Assembly: GCA_034440235.1 (NCBI GenBank)
Contig: JAWXBR010000017.1
Location: 15,311-79,310 of the forward strand
Length of the DNA: 64,000 nt
Source of the DNA: JAWXBR01 sp034440235
Lineage (GTDB): Bacteria; Bacteroidota; Ignavibacteria; Kapaibacteriales; Kapaibacteriaceae
Reading direction: 5' to 3'
Part shown: in pieces, positions 51,452-59,745 of the stretch
How the letters are laid out: each line of letters opens with the position of its first letter
Position numbering within the stretch: the stretch's first letter is position 1
Notes under the pieces: model-generated
The model's database searches: none
Told to the model about the DNA's origin: nothing
What the model saw: the letters and a program-made list of their open reading frames with translations, nothing else
Made by a program: the position numbers and the translations under genes

Positions 51452-51511
51452 GCCTACCTGTCGTTAACGAAGCCAACCTGACGTTAGCGAAGCCTACCTG
51501 TTATTAGCGGA
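51452..51511 (-). repeat. Three 20-bp tandem repeats between the DUF1501 and FAD genes
   Basis: Units at 51452-51471, 51472-51491 and 51492-51511 differ at a few positions. The DUF1501 stop codon lies in the third unit. On the minus strand each unit holds CAGGTAGGC or CAGGTTGGC, a possible ribosome-site-like sequence. Unlike the yicC and dppC arrays, no ATG chain is formed. Confidence 0.75.
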
Positions 51512-53066
51512 CGACGGAAACGGGAACGACTGATCGGACACCATTTACCGTTACTGCGCAAAGGTACGTCCCCGAGGACGAAGGCGACACGCCAATACTT
51601 TGTTTACCAGAAAGGACACGTCCGTTCCACAACGTTTCTACGCGACGGCCATCGGTACTAAACAATTCTATCATCACACGTGCAGCGGTTGGCTGATACC
51701 ATTCGACGTTTAAGGTCGACGACGTTGGATTCGGGAATGCTTTGATGCTCAGCGACTGCGACATCCTGTAATCATCTACACCCGTGGCTTGTGCTTTGAT
51801 GACACCAAGGGGAAGAATTTTTTCTTCAAAAACTTTTGTTGTATCAGCTTCCGTACCACCGAACCAGGTTTCAAGGATGTCGGTGTATACTCGGCGGTAG
51901 TCCCATTGATAGATTACATCCTTGTTGGTATTGAGATTGACGAGATTGGGATTGTTGCCGTAAACACCTGAACGCACCTGGTTGCCCCAGACAAACTGAA
52001 CGCTGGATGCGCCGTGGTCGGTGCCGCGACTACCGTTTTCGGATGGACGTCGTCCGAACTCAGAAACGGTCATACCAACAACCTTGTCGGCAAAACCCTG
52101 CGCCAATGCATCCTGCATAAACAGACCAACGCCTGTACTCAATGTCTCGAGTAAGTATGGATGCAGTCCCGAAAGGTCTGCGTTTTGTTGCTGAACGTGT
52201 GTGTCGAAACCGCCCATGGATACCAAAAACACTTTCGATTTCAAGCCGCCACTAATTAGTCTGGCAACCAATTGCATTTGCTGCACAAAACCATTCTTGG
52301 GATACGTAACCGTATTGCGTCCAGCATCGTACGCTTGCTTCACAACGGTCGAATACCGATCGCTCTGTTCTGCAACAAGCCGAACAAAGTTGAACTCTTT
52401 GCCATACGCCGTGTCTTCAGGCATCGGATCGAGATCGGGTGATAAGCCCTGACCGAGTTCGAAGAACTTCTGAGGATCGGTGAGTGCAATACCGGTGTCA
52501 CCCTTCGGGCTTTGGAATAACATCGACAGCGCGCCACCAATTTGCACTGCAGTTGGGTGCGCTGGCAGTGTTTCTGGAAAACCTTGTATGCGATCTGAGA
52601 AAAACCGACCAAGCCAACCATCAACCAAGCGCTTATTCGGATCCGAAGAATTGAATCCACTAAGGAAAATGTCCGTCGAGCGAAAGTGCGACAGGCTTGG
52701 ATTATCGTATCCAATTCCTTGGACAATGGCAAGACGGCCATCCTCGAACATGCGACGCATGTTGTACACGCCTGCCGGATCGAATGCAGGGTGCATGTAC
52801 ACACGTGACAGCACTTGTACAGCATTCGCCTTTGGCACTGCAATGCTTGGACGCAATCTGTAATACTCATCATCATCCGCAGGGATGATCGTGTTAAGTC
52901 CGTCGTTGCCACCAAACAATTGAATAACGATAAGCGTTCGATCGTTATCCTCTTGCAGCATTGGCTCAAGGTCGACCGGAGAAAATGCCCGTAACGGCAC
53001 TCCGCCGAGAACTTGTGATCCTACCGCGGCTGCGGCAGTTGTCGAGAGGAAGGTTCTGCGTTTCAT
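51504..53066 (-). CDS. DUF1501 protein with T9SS sorting domain
   Basis: 520 residues with a Tat-like start (MKRRTFLSTTAAAAVGSQVL). The DUF1501 core, a sulfatase-like fold, shows IVIQLFGGNDGLNTIIPADD, HPAFDPAGVYNMRRMFEDGRLAIVQGIGY and VGMTVSEFGRRPSENGSRGTDHG. The last 85 residues (SIKAFPNPTSSTLNVEWYQP to YLCAVTVNGVRSVVPVSVVR) are a T9SS type-A sorting domain. It is paired with the DUF1800 gene 16 bp upstream, the standard arrangement. Function is unknown; a role in exported polymer or surface processing is possible. Confidence 0.9.
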   Translation of the reverse strand: MKRRTFLSTTAAAAVGSQVLGGVPLRAFSPVDLEPMLQEDNDRTLIVIQLFGGNDGLNTIIPADDDEYYRLRPSIAVPKANAVQVLSRVYMHPAFDPAGVYNMRRMFEDGRLAIVQGIGYDNPSLSHFRSTDIFLSGFNSSDPNKRLVDGWLGRFFSDRIQGFPETLPAHPTAVQIGGALSMLFQSPKGDTGIALTDPQKFFELGQGLSPDLDPMPEDTAYGKEFNFVRLVAEQSDRYSTVVKQAYDAGRNTVTYPKNGFVQQMQLVARLISGGLKSKVFLVSMGGFDTHVQQQNADLSGLHPYLLETLSTGVGLFMQDALAQGFADKVVGMTVSEFGRRPSENGSRGTDHGASSVQFVWGNQVRSGVYGNNPNLVNLNTNKDVIYQWDYRRVYTDILETWFGGTEADTTKVFEEKILPLGVIKAQATGVDDYRMSQSLSIKAFPNPTSSTLNVEWYQPTAARVMIELFSTDGRRVETLWNGRVLSGKQSIGVSPSSSGTYLCAVTVNGVRSVVPVSVVR

Positions 53067-53082
53067 CTGTGTTCCTATCGAT

Positions 53083-54648
53083 TCAGCACAATTGGAAGTC
53101 GGGCGCTTTAGAAATAGTCGTGATCAGCGTCCGTAAGCGCTGACCTGCAGCACTTGCACTTTCGATGATATTTACCCATTCATATTCTGGCGCACTCTGC
53201 ATAAGAGCACTAACATAGAAGTCTTCACGCGCTTGTGAAACGCTCACTGGAAGCAAGTATGCTATAACGCCACGGACAAATTTTCTTACGTCGGTGTGGT
53301 CGTCGAACTGCTTAATAAAGGTCACCGCTTGGGCATCGGTCATTTGCCGAATCATTAGATCTGTGAGTTGTCTGCGCACTGGATAGGTATTTGTGCTAAT
53401 CCACGAGCGATAGCCGGGCCACCCCGCAACGTTTGGCGGATCCATCACGTTCTGGTCCATCTTCGCCATCCAGCTCATCGGATCTGCGGCATCGAGTCCG
53501 AGCTGCCGTTGCACACCAACCACAAACTCAAACGGCGTTTTGATTTGAACGCCACGCATGGCCTGATCGAAAAAGCGTTCACTTGTAAACAAGGCGCGAG
53601 CTAATGCTCGGAGCTGGAAACCAGAGGCCGCAAATACTGTTGCGAGCTCTGCTACAAAGGCAACATCGACATCGCCTTTAGAGCTATAAACAAAATACCG
53701 GTAGAACTTTTCGGCAATAAATCTTGAAAGCTCGATAGGACGTTCTTCAAAGATGATCTTGATTAGCTCAAAGACCTCTTCATTCTTGACCTGGTATTCT
53801 GTGTTGTTGTCGGCTGTACGTGCAGGAATTGGCTGACCCATAAACTGTTTGGCGCCCGTGTCGTGTTTTGCGGCAGCAAACCATGTGTTGTAGATGCCAT
53901 TCGGACTTGGCTCATCGCTATATCGCGACGCTTTCCAGCCTGTTAACACTCGCGACGCTTCTTTAACATCACCTTCTGTATACCAACCGATTCCAGTAGT
54001 AAACAATTCCAATAATTCGCGTCCGTAATTCTCGTTCGGCTTCCCAGACTCGTTGAAGTGTCCGCCGAGGTACCATACCATGGCATTATCAACTGTTACA
54101 TCAAGTGCCATTTGCTTCATGTCGCCGAGGCGCCCCTTACGGAGCACCTTATACTGACGGTATAAAGCTTGTGGAAGCGTAACGGTTTCGGCATCGAATG
54201 AAAATTCGGACACCCAATGGCTCATCCAGAACAATGAAAGTTTTTCGACTGCCTTGGTATCGGCCTTCATGTGACCAAGCCACCAGTTGGAGAGCAAGGC
54301 ATGATAGGTGTACCAGCTTGCTTCGATAGCATTGCGTGTCTGAAGATCGGCACCCGCTGGGTTTTCGGTAGCAACATCGACCCATGCACCCGGTGAGGGA
54401 TGATCGGGTTCTGTATCGCTTCCAAGCAGAGCATCGACAACTTCAACGGCCGTTTTGCCAACCAACGATTTGGCTTGCGCCATCGTTGCGCTGAAGCCCA
54501 CGCGTCGGTACAAATGGAGTACATCCTCCAGCGTAAGCGGAAGTGTACGTTCCGTTAGCCCCGCTAGAACCACAGGCATGGTCTCTACGGGTGAAAGGTC
54601 GCGCGATGACATGCGGACCAGGTTCGAAAAGAGGTCGCGGCGGTTCAT
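53083..54648 (-). CDS. DUF1800 protein
   Basis: 521 residues. Family blocks: LTLEDVLHLYRRVGFSATMAQ, WLGHMKADTKAVEKLSLFWMSHWV, GRELLELFTTGIGWYTEGDVKEASRVLTGW-type sequence and NVAGWPGYRSWISTNTYPVR. DUF1800 and DUF1501 genes are paired across many phyla. No clear signal peptide is seen at this start. The ATG overlaps the stop of the upstream double-OmpA protein (54645-54648), linking the pair to the envelope cluster. Confidence 0.9.
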   Translation of the reverse strand: MNRRDLFSNLVRMSSRDLSPVETMPVVLAGLTERTLPLTLEDVLHLYRRVGFSATMAQAKSLVGKTAVEVVDALLGSDTEPDHPSPGAWVDVATENPAGADLQTRNAIEASWYTYHALLSNWWLGHMKADTKAVEKLSLFWMSHWVSEFSFDAETVTLPQALYRQYKVLRKGRLGDMKQMALDVTVDNAMVWYLGGHFNESGKPNENYGRELLELFTTGIGWYTEGDVKEASRVLTGWKASRYSDEPSPNGIYNTWFAAAKHDTGAKQFMGQPIPARTADNNTEYQVKNEEVFELIKIIFEERPIELSRFIAEKFYRYFVYSSKGDVDVAFVAELATVFAASGFQLRALARALFTSERFFDQAMRGVQIKTPFEFVVGVQRQLGLDAADPMSWMAKMDQNVMDPPNVAGWPGYRSWISTNTYPVRRQLTDLMIRQMTDAQAVTFIKQFDDHTDVRKFVRGVIAYLLPVSVSQAREDFYVSALMQSAPEYEWVNIIESASAAGQRLRTLITTISKAPDFQLC

Positions 54649-56633
54649 TGCTCCCTCAGCGGTGTTGTGATCGTCAGTGATACTGTTCGACAGTAAAATC
54701 GACCTTCTGGCAACGAGTTGTCGTATGGCAGTTCCGATGGGCCGAGGCCCTCTACAGACTCAATGCGCACCCCAGGTGCTACAGTCCGAATATACTGCTC
54801 AACTGAATGCGCCCGTGCGGTCGATAACTCCATGTTATGCGCCAGTTCTCCCAGTCTATCCGTCGACCCCTTAATCGTGGCCGTACTACCATTATTTGCG
54901 GATGCCGCTATCACACGTTTCATCATTGCCTTGTTAGCGTCGGTTATTCCAGATTGATCGAAATCGAAAACGATGAGGCTAAGTCTGCTTACTTCGAAGT
55001 TGCTTACGGTTTTGCGCAGCGGGAATCGAGTACCACCCGTTACATCGTCACCCGAGGTCTGGCTAATGCGTACACTGGCATCGAGCGAATCGACGTTGCC
55101 GACAACCGGACCCAGCCGGTTTGTCATGTCCTGCGTTAAATCGAACTCGACCTGTGCAGGAGGAATACCCGGGGCCGTCTTCTGACCAATGTTCTGTCCG
55201 TTACGCGTGACGTTCATATTCCATGTCGCACTGCGTTCAGGATTTCGCGTTTGGACGCTAAAAACATGCTTCGACTGCACTGGCACAAATTCTTTGAAGC
55301 GTGTATGAATGATTGGTCCGAGTATCGAAGCATCACTCGATGAAATCTCGACGCGCCGGTTTTCTTCAAGCCCTTCGATATACCTATCGTTCGTAGGATA
55401 CGATGGCGTCTCGACAACACGCTTGGCAAATCGCGACGCAGGCAGAGACCAGCGGTTACTCAGGTACTCGATAATGACATCTGCTCGTCGACCCGCAAGC
55501 TCACGCCTCTCGGAAGCCGACGTTAGTTCACGTCCGTCGGTCGTGCCAGTAACAACAAGTGTTGCATCTGGCTTGTCTATTAGACGACGTCCAACAACAT
55601 CAAGAAGGTTATAATAAATCTGTAGAGTTTGTTTGGGCAAACTGTTTTCACTGAACATGTTCCGGTCGGACGTCTGCACATAACGCGAACGCATCGTTGC
55701 CTGTGTCGAGTCAAAAAAGATATACGGCAGCAGAGGAAACGTCTGCGTAACAACGGTCTCGCGTATCTCCAGCGGCGTTGTCGTAATAGACGTTATCACC
55801 ACAGGCGGTGGCACAGGCACAGGAACAACCACAACGGCGGGAGGAGGGGGCTCCACCTGCGGTGGAGGAGGGGGCGGAGTAGGAGGAGGAACATCGTCCC
55901 GCATACGATACCGTAGCTGCACACCAGCAAGGATATACGACTGTTTCCAGGTAGCTGCTTTTGAGACGGAGTTAATGCCGTAGCGAAAGCCGACTTCTGG
56001 ACATAATTCGATGTTCGCTGAGAGCGGCACCACAGCACCCAGAAAGCCCGAAGCACCGTACGATGTGGAGAGCTGCGGGAACTCGCCCGCTGCCGTTACG
56101 TGACGTCGTGTGTTGTCCGGAAACAACACCGTTCCAGGGCTCGAGATTTCCTCTGTTTGTTCATAGTTGCCATTGACGAGGGGATTGCCTGCATCAAATG
56201 CTGCGCGGATGTACAGTGGAAGAAAATCGATTGGACGTGATCGAAAGCCAACTTCAATCGAGACATATCCGAGTGAACTCGAGAATCTGTGAAGTCTGTC
56301 GAATGGCAGGTATGTGTTTGTAAGTGGATCGAGGACCTCAAAATCATCATCACTCGTCATTGTGAGGTCAGCCGGCCGTTGCGAATAGACAATAGCAGCC
56401 GTGCCTTCGAGTGCATCACCAAACAACGAGTACTCCCCAGTCAGTCCTGCAAACAAACCATGCGCAACACCATTGCTGAATGTGCCGCAATCGGTGCTAC
56501 CTGGGATGATGGGGATGGTTGAAGTATTCATTACGTACAGATAACCACCCTTAATACCTATCGAAGGCACCTGGGCAATCACCGATGTCGAGATGTAGAG
56601 CAAGGCCGCCAGGCCTATAAGCAGGTACTTCAC
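54645..56633 (-). CDS. Outer-membrane protein with barrel-like N-terminus and two OmpA-like domains
   Basis: 662 residues from GTG with a signal peptide (YLLIGLAALLYISTSVIAQ). The N-terminal 245 residues look like a beta barrel. Next comes a Pro/Val-rich linker (PPPTPPPPPPQVEPPPP), then an OmpA-like domain near residues 345-430 (ATLVVTGTTDGRE to EENRRVEIS). A middle region follows, and then a canonical OmpA domain near 545-660 (LIVFDFDQSGITDANKAMMK, IKGSTDRLGELAHNMELS). OmpA domains bind peptidoglycan, so it probably anchors the outer membrane. The gene at 59746 has the same plan. Confidence 0.87.
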   Translation of the reverse strand: MKYLLIGLAALLYISTSVIAQVPSIGIKGGYLYVMNTSTIPIIPGSTDCGTFSNGVAHGLFAGLTGEYSLFGDALEGTAAIVYSQRPADLTMTSDDDFEVLDPLTNTYLPFDRLHRFSSSLGYVSIEVGFRSRPIDFLPLYIRAAFDAGNPLVNGNYEQTEEISSPGTVLFPDNTRRHVTAAGEFPQLSTSYGASGFLGAVVPLSANIELCPEVGFRYGINSVSKAATWKQSYILAGVQLRYRMRDDVPPPTPPPPPPQVEPPPPAVVVVPVPVPPPVVITSITTTPLEIRETVVTQTFPLLPYIFFDSTQATMRSRYVQTSDRNMFSENSLPKQTLQIYYNLLDVVGRRLIDKPDATLVVTGTTDGRELTSASERRELAGRRADVIIEYLSNRWSLPASRFAKRVVETPSYPTNDRYIEGLEENRRVEISSSDASILGPIIHTRFKEFVPVQSKHVFSVQTRNPERSATWNMNVTRNGQNIGQKTAPGIPPAQVEFDLTQDMTNRLGPVVGNVDSLDASVRISQTSGDDVTGGTRFPLRKTVSNFEVSRLSLIVFDFDQSGITDANKAMMKRVIAASANNGSTATIKGSTDRLGELAHNMELSTARAHSVEQYIRTVAPGVRIESVEGLGPSELPYDNSLPEGRFYCRTVSLTITTPLREQ

Positions 56634-56644
56634 GTTCTTGCTGG

Positions 56645-57358
56645 TCAGGCGGTGAACAGAGCGCGGGAAATGTCATCCCATCGTGTCACAATAATGCGAA
56701 TGCCGTAGAATGCCCCAAATCCAATAAGGGTTACTCCTGAACCCTGCTGAATGCGTTTTAGCAGTGTTGGCGTCATACGATCTCTAAATTTTAGCACAAG
56801 TTTTACCAGTGTCGCCAACCACAACATGTTGCCGGCACCAAAACCAATTGCGAAGAAAATATCGCTTGCAACGTTCGCGGTATAGATTTCCTGGGCGCGA
56901 ACAAAGGTTGTGATCGCCGCCAATGTGGGTATAAAAGTTGGATTAGCAAGATTGGCAACTGCGAAGCCAATGCCGATGAAGAACGGACCATGTCCTTCTG
57001 CCAACGAAACAACCTTCTCGCCACGCATGTGTTTAGGCTTGTCTGCTTCTGCTGGCGGTGGTTCGCGAAACATGATAACGCCAAAAATCACCATCGCTAT
57101 GGCGATAAGTATTTGGAGTCCGATTGCAATTAACGGGTACGAAGTTTCAATGCCCTCGAAGTACGTCTTGATTGCCGCCGAGGCTAACATGGCTAACGCG
57201 CAATAGATAACGTCGAACAGTCCAGCGCCCAATGCGAGCTTAAGAGTCGCACTCCATCCGTCGCGAATTCCCATGCGAATGCTCGCCATGCCGATCGGAC
57301 CGGGAGGTATAGCGAGAATAAATCCAACAAGACAGCCGAAGAGTATGGCAATGATCAT
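56645..57358 (-). CDS. LysE/RhtB-family amino acid exporter
   Basis: 237 residues with about six membrane segments. The N-terminal LVGFILAIPPGPIGMASIRM carries the family's PGP motif. Also seen: IAIAMVIFGVIMFREPP and FGAGNMLWLATLVKLVLKFRD. Exports small amino-acid-like solutes; the substrate is unknown. It begins the minus-strand run into the double-OmpA gene (11-bp gap). It diverges from the APC permease gene with an 86-bp gap, so import and export functions lie back to back. Confidence 0.85.
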   Translation of the reverse strand: MIIAILFGCLVGFILAIPPGPIGMASIRMGIRDGWSATLKLALGAGLFDVIYCALAMLASAAIKTYFEGIETSYPLIAIGLQILIAIAMVIFGVIMFREPPPAEADKPKHMRGEKVVSLAEGHGPFFIGIGFAVANLANPTFIPTLAAITTFVRAQEIYTANVASDIFFAIGFGAGNMLWLATLVKLVLKFRDRMTPTLLKRIQQGSGVTLIGFGAFYGIRIIVTRWDDISRALFTA

Positions 57359-57444
57359 TCAGAGACGCACGGTTGGAGCACACAGAGCTGGTTTAGGTCG
57401 GCCGAGGAGGTTGGAGATACCAACAAAAATACGAACTTCGTCCC

Positions 57445-58890
57445 ATGAGCATAAATGGAAGTAAGGGAGCCTCGTTGCTTCCAACGCTGGGACTCTTCAC
57501 AACAACGACCTTGGTTGTGGGTGGCGTAATCGGATCGGGCATCTTTCGCAACCCGTCGACAATGGCCGGAATTCTGCACTCTCCGGAATTGCTGTTAGGG
57601 GTCTGGGTGGTTGCGGGCATCGTAACGCTGTTTGGGGCGTTGACGAATGCAGAGGTGTCTGGACTCATTCCGGCAACAGGTGGACAGTACCAATACTTCA
57701 GAGCGATGTACGGAGAGTTCACGGCGTTTCTTTATGGCTGGGCACTCTTTGTCGTTATTCAAACCGGATCGATTGCATCGATCACGTTTGTCTTTGCCGA
57801 GTACTTCAATCAGATGTTTCCGCTTTGGCAACTAGAACCCTCTGTGTGGAAGTCATTTGCGATTTCAATGCCATTTGCAACCATATATCCTCTCGAAAAC
57901 ATTGGCATCAAACTCCTCACATTTGGAGCAGTTGCGTTACTAACCTTTATTAATTGTCTTGGCGTAAAGGAAGGCGGACGAGTACAGCTTCTGTTTACCG
58001 TTGCGAAGGTCGGAGCAATTCTCTTCCTCGGTATCGCTGCATTTACTGTAGGCAATGGTTCGTTTGCCAACATTGTGCAGAGTTCATCTGTTGCAGTTCC
58101 AACAGGTACAGCACTTGTGTTAGCGATTGTGATGGCCATGAATAAGGCTCTCTGGTCGTACGATGGCTGGAATAACGTCACTTACGTCGCAGGTGAAATC
58201 AAACAACCACAGCGCAATATTCCGCGTGCGTTAATGATGGGCACCGGAGCAGTAATAATTGTCTACGTAATAATAAATCTTGCCTACCTCTACGTGATGC
58301 CGATTGACAGCCTTAGTGCCTCATCAAGTGTCGCGGCCGATGCAGCGCGCATTATCATGGGTCCGATCGGCTTCACATTCGTAGTTCTTGCAGTAATGAT
58401 TAGCACCATCGGTACATCGAACGGTACGATTCTAGTCAGCTCGCGCGTGTATTACGCCATGGCGAACGAGAACATGTTCTTCCGTCGTGTCGGAAAAATT
58501 CATCCGAAGAGCCACACGCCCGTAACGTCGCTCCTCTTCCAACTTGCATGGACAACTGTCCTGATTTTTTCGGGCACGTTCGACATGCTTACCGACATGC
58601 TCATCTTCGTGAGCTGGATTTTCTATGCGCTCGGAGCATACGGTGTGTTCATACTGCGCAAAAAAATGCCGGATGCGCCACGTCCATATAAAACATGGGG
58701 CTATCCGGCCGTACCAATCATCTTTATCACATTCGCTGCAGCGTTTCTCGTGTTCTCTGTGCAGTCCGACATTACGAACTACATGAACGGGAGCGCACCT
58801 GTCATCAACTGCCTATACGGAGCCATCCTGCTCGCAACCGGAATTCCGTTCTATTTCTGGTTTAGAAGAGCAGGAAGACTACCTACATAA
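57445..58890 (+). CDS. APC-family amino acid permease
   Basis: 481 residues with about twelve membrane segments. The first is TTTLVVGGVIGSGIFRNPST, the substrate-binding GxGIF motif of APC transporters. Other family sequences are ALTNAEVSGLIPATGGQYQY, MNKALWSYDGWNNVTYVAGE and FVVLAVMISTIGTSNGTILVSSRVYYAMA. This resembles LAT-type or serine/threonine exchangers; the substrate is not assigned. It converges with the beta-barrel gene at 58919. Confidence 0.9.
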   Translation: MSINGSKGASLLPTLGLFTTTTLVVGGVIGSGIFRNPSTMAGILHSPELLLGVWVVAGIVTLFGALTNAEVSGLIPATGGQYQYFRAMYGEFTAFLYGWALFVVIQTGSIASITFVFAEYFNQMFPLWQLEPSVWKSFAISMPFATIYPLENIGIKLLTFGAVALLTFINCLGVKEGGRVQLLFTVAKVGAILFLGIAAFTVGNGSFANIVQSSSVAVPTGTALVLAIVMAMNKALWSYDGWNNVTYVAGEIKQPQRNIPRALMMGTGAVIIVYVIINLAYLYVMPIDSLSASSSVAADAARIIMGPIGFTFVVLAVMISTIGTSNGTILVSSRVYYAMANENMFFRRVGKIHPKSHTPVTSLLFQLAWTTVLIFSGTFDMLTDMLIFVSWIFYALGAYGVFILRKKMPDAPRPYKTWGYPAVPIIFITFAAAFLVFSVQSDITNYMNGSAPVINCLYGAILLATGIPFYFWFRRAGRLPT

Positions 58891-58918
58891 ATCAGCTCGA
58901 CATCTTGAAAGTGGTCGA

Positions 58919-59590
58919 CTAAAACAGGAGGCCAACACTAATGCTAAGGAATGACTTCGTTGGTTCGTTGTCTTCTTTTCCTATAAGGTTCGCCCACGTC
59001 GAACGCAACTCTATAAATGGAAAGAACCCGATAAGGCTTATTCCAATACCAACGGTGGCATCTGCACCAACGCGATTGGTAGTGGGTTCGAGCTCCTGAC
59101 CGTTGCTGAACACCTGCGAGAACACGCCCTGACCCTCTGAAATGGTAGTGTTCTGATTTACAAACACCGCACCAACACCTACATAAGGCTCCAGCAGCGA
59201 CAGTGGCATGCGAAAAATGACACCTGCATTTATAGGAATCATGTTTGAGACATTCTTGATGTTAAGGGTCTGTCCAGATTCGCTTGTAAACGTCATGTCC
59301 TGATTCGGAAACCTGTGATAGGCAATTCCGCCAGAGAGACTAAAGTTTTCTGTCAAACCGAACCGGACACGTCCACCGACGTGGAAGCCCATGCCCGAGG
59401 CGAAGTCGAACGCGGTGGTCGGATCCGATTCTGTTGTGACGTTGTAGACGTTTGCAAAGGCATCGTTCGGGAAGGATGGACCGAAATACGGTCCGAACCG
59501 TAAACCCTCCGAATCTCCTCGCGCACTTACAGATAAGGCGCTCGAGATTATTAATACAAAAGCAAGAATGCCAATAGTGAGTCTCCGCAT
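58919..59590 (-). CDS. Outer-membrane beta-barrel protein
   Basis: 223 residues with a signal peptide (LTIGILAFVLIISSALSVSA). It shows alternating strand patterns (FGLTENFSLSGGIAYHRFPN, LLEPYVGVGAVFVNQNTTI) and ends in ISVGLLF, with terminal Phe as expected for assembly by the BAM complex. A porin or OmpW-like structural role is possible; no exact family is recognised. Confidence 0.75.
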   Translation of the reverse strand: MRRLTIGILAFVLIISSALSVSARGDSEGLRFGPYFGPSFPNDAFANVYNVTTESDPTTAFDFASGMGFHVGGRVRFGLTENFSLSGGIAYHRFPNQDMTFTSESGQTLNIKNVSNMIPINAGVIFRMPLSLLEPYVGVGAVFVNQNTTISEGQGVFSQVFSNGQELEPTTNRVGADATVGIGISLIGFFPFIELRSTWANLIGKEDNEPTKSFLSISVGLLF

Positions 59591-59614
59591 GACATACCTC
59601 TATATAGATGAAGT

Positions 59615-59658
59615 GCCGCCTACTTCCGAACCTGCAGCCGCCTACTTCCGAACCTGCA
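59615..59658. repeat. Perfect 22-bp tandem duplication
   Basis: Two identical copies (59615-59636 and 59637-59658) lie between divergent genes, 25 bp from the barrel gene start. No micro-ORF chain is formed. Confidence 0.85.
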
Positions 59659-59745
59659 ACTTAATGCCATGTCGCGGCACGCACCTAATTACGATGTCCC
59701 AACCAACAATCTAGCCTCATGTGTTATTAGTGCGATATTTGTACC

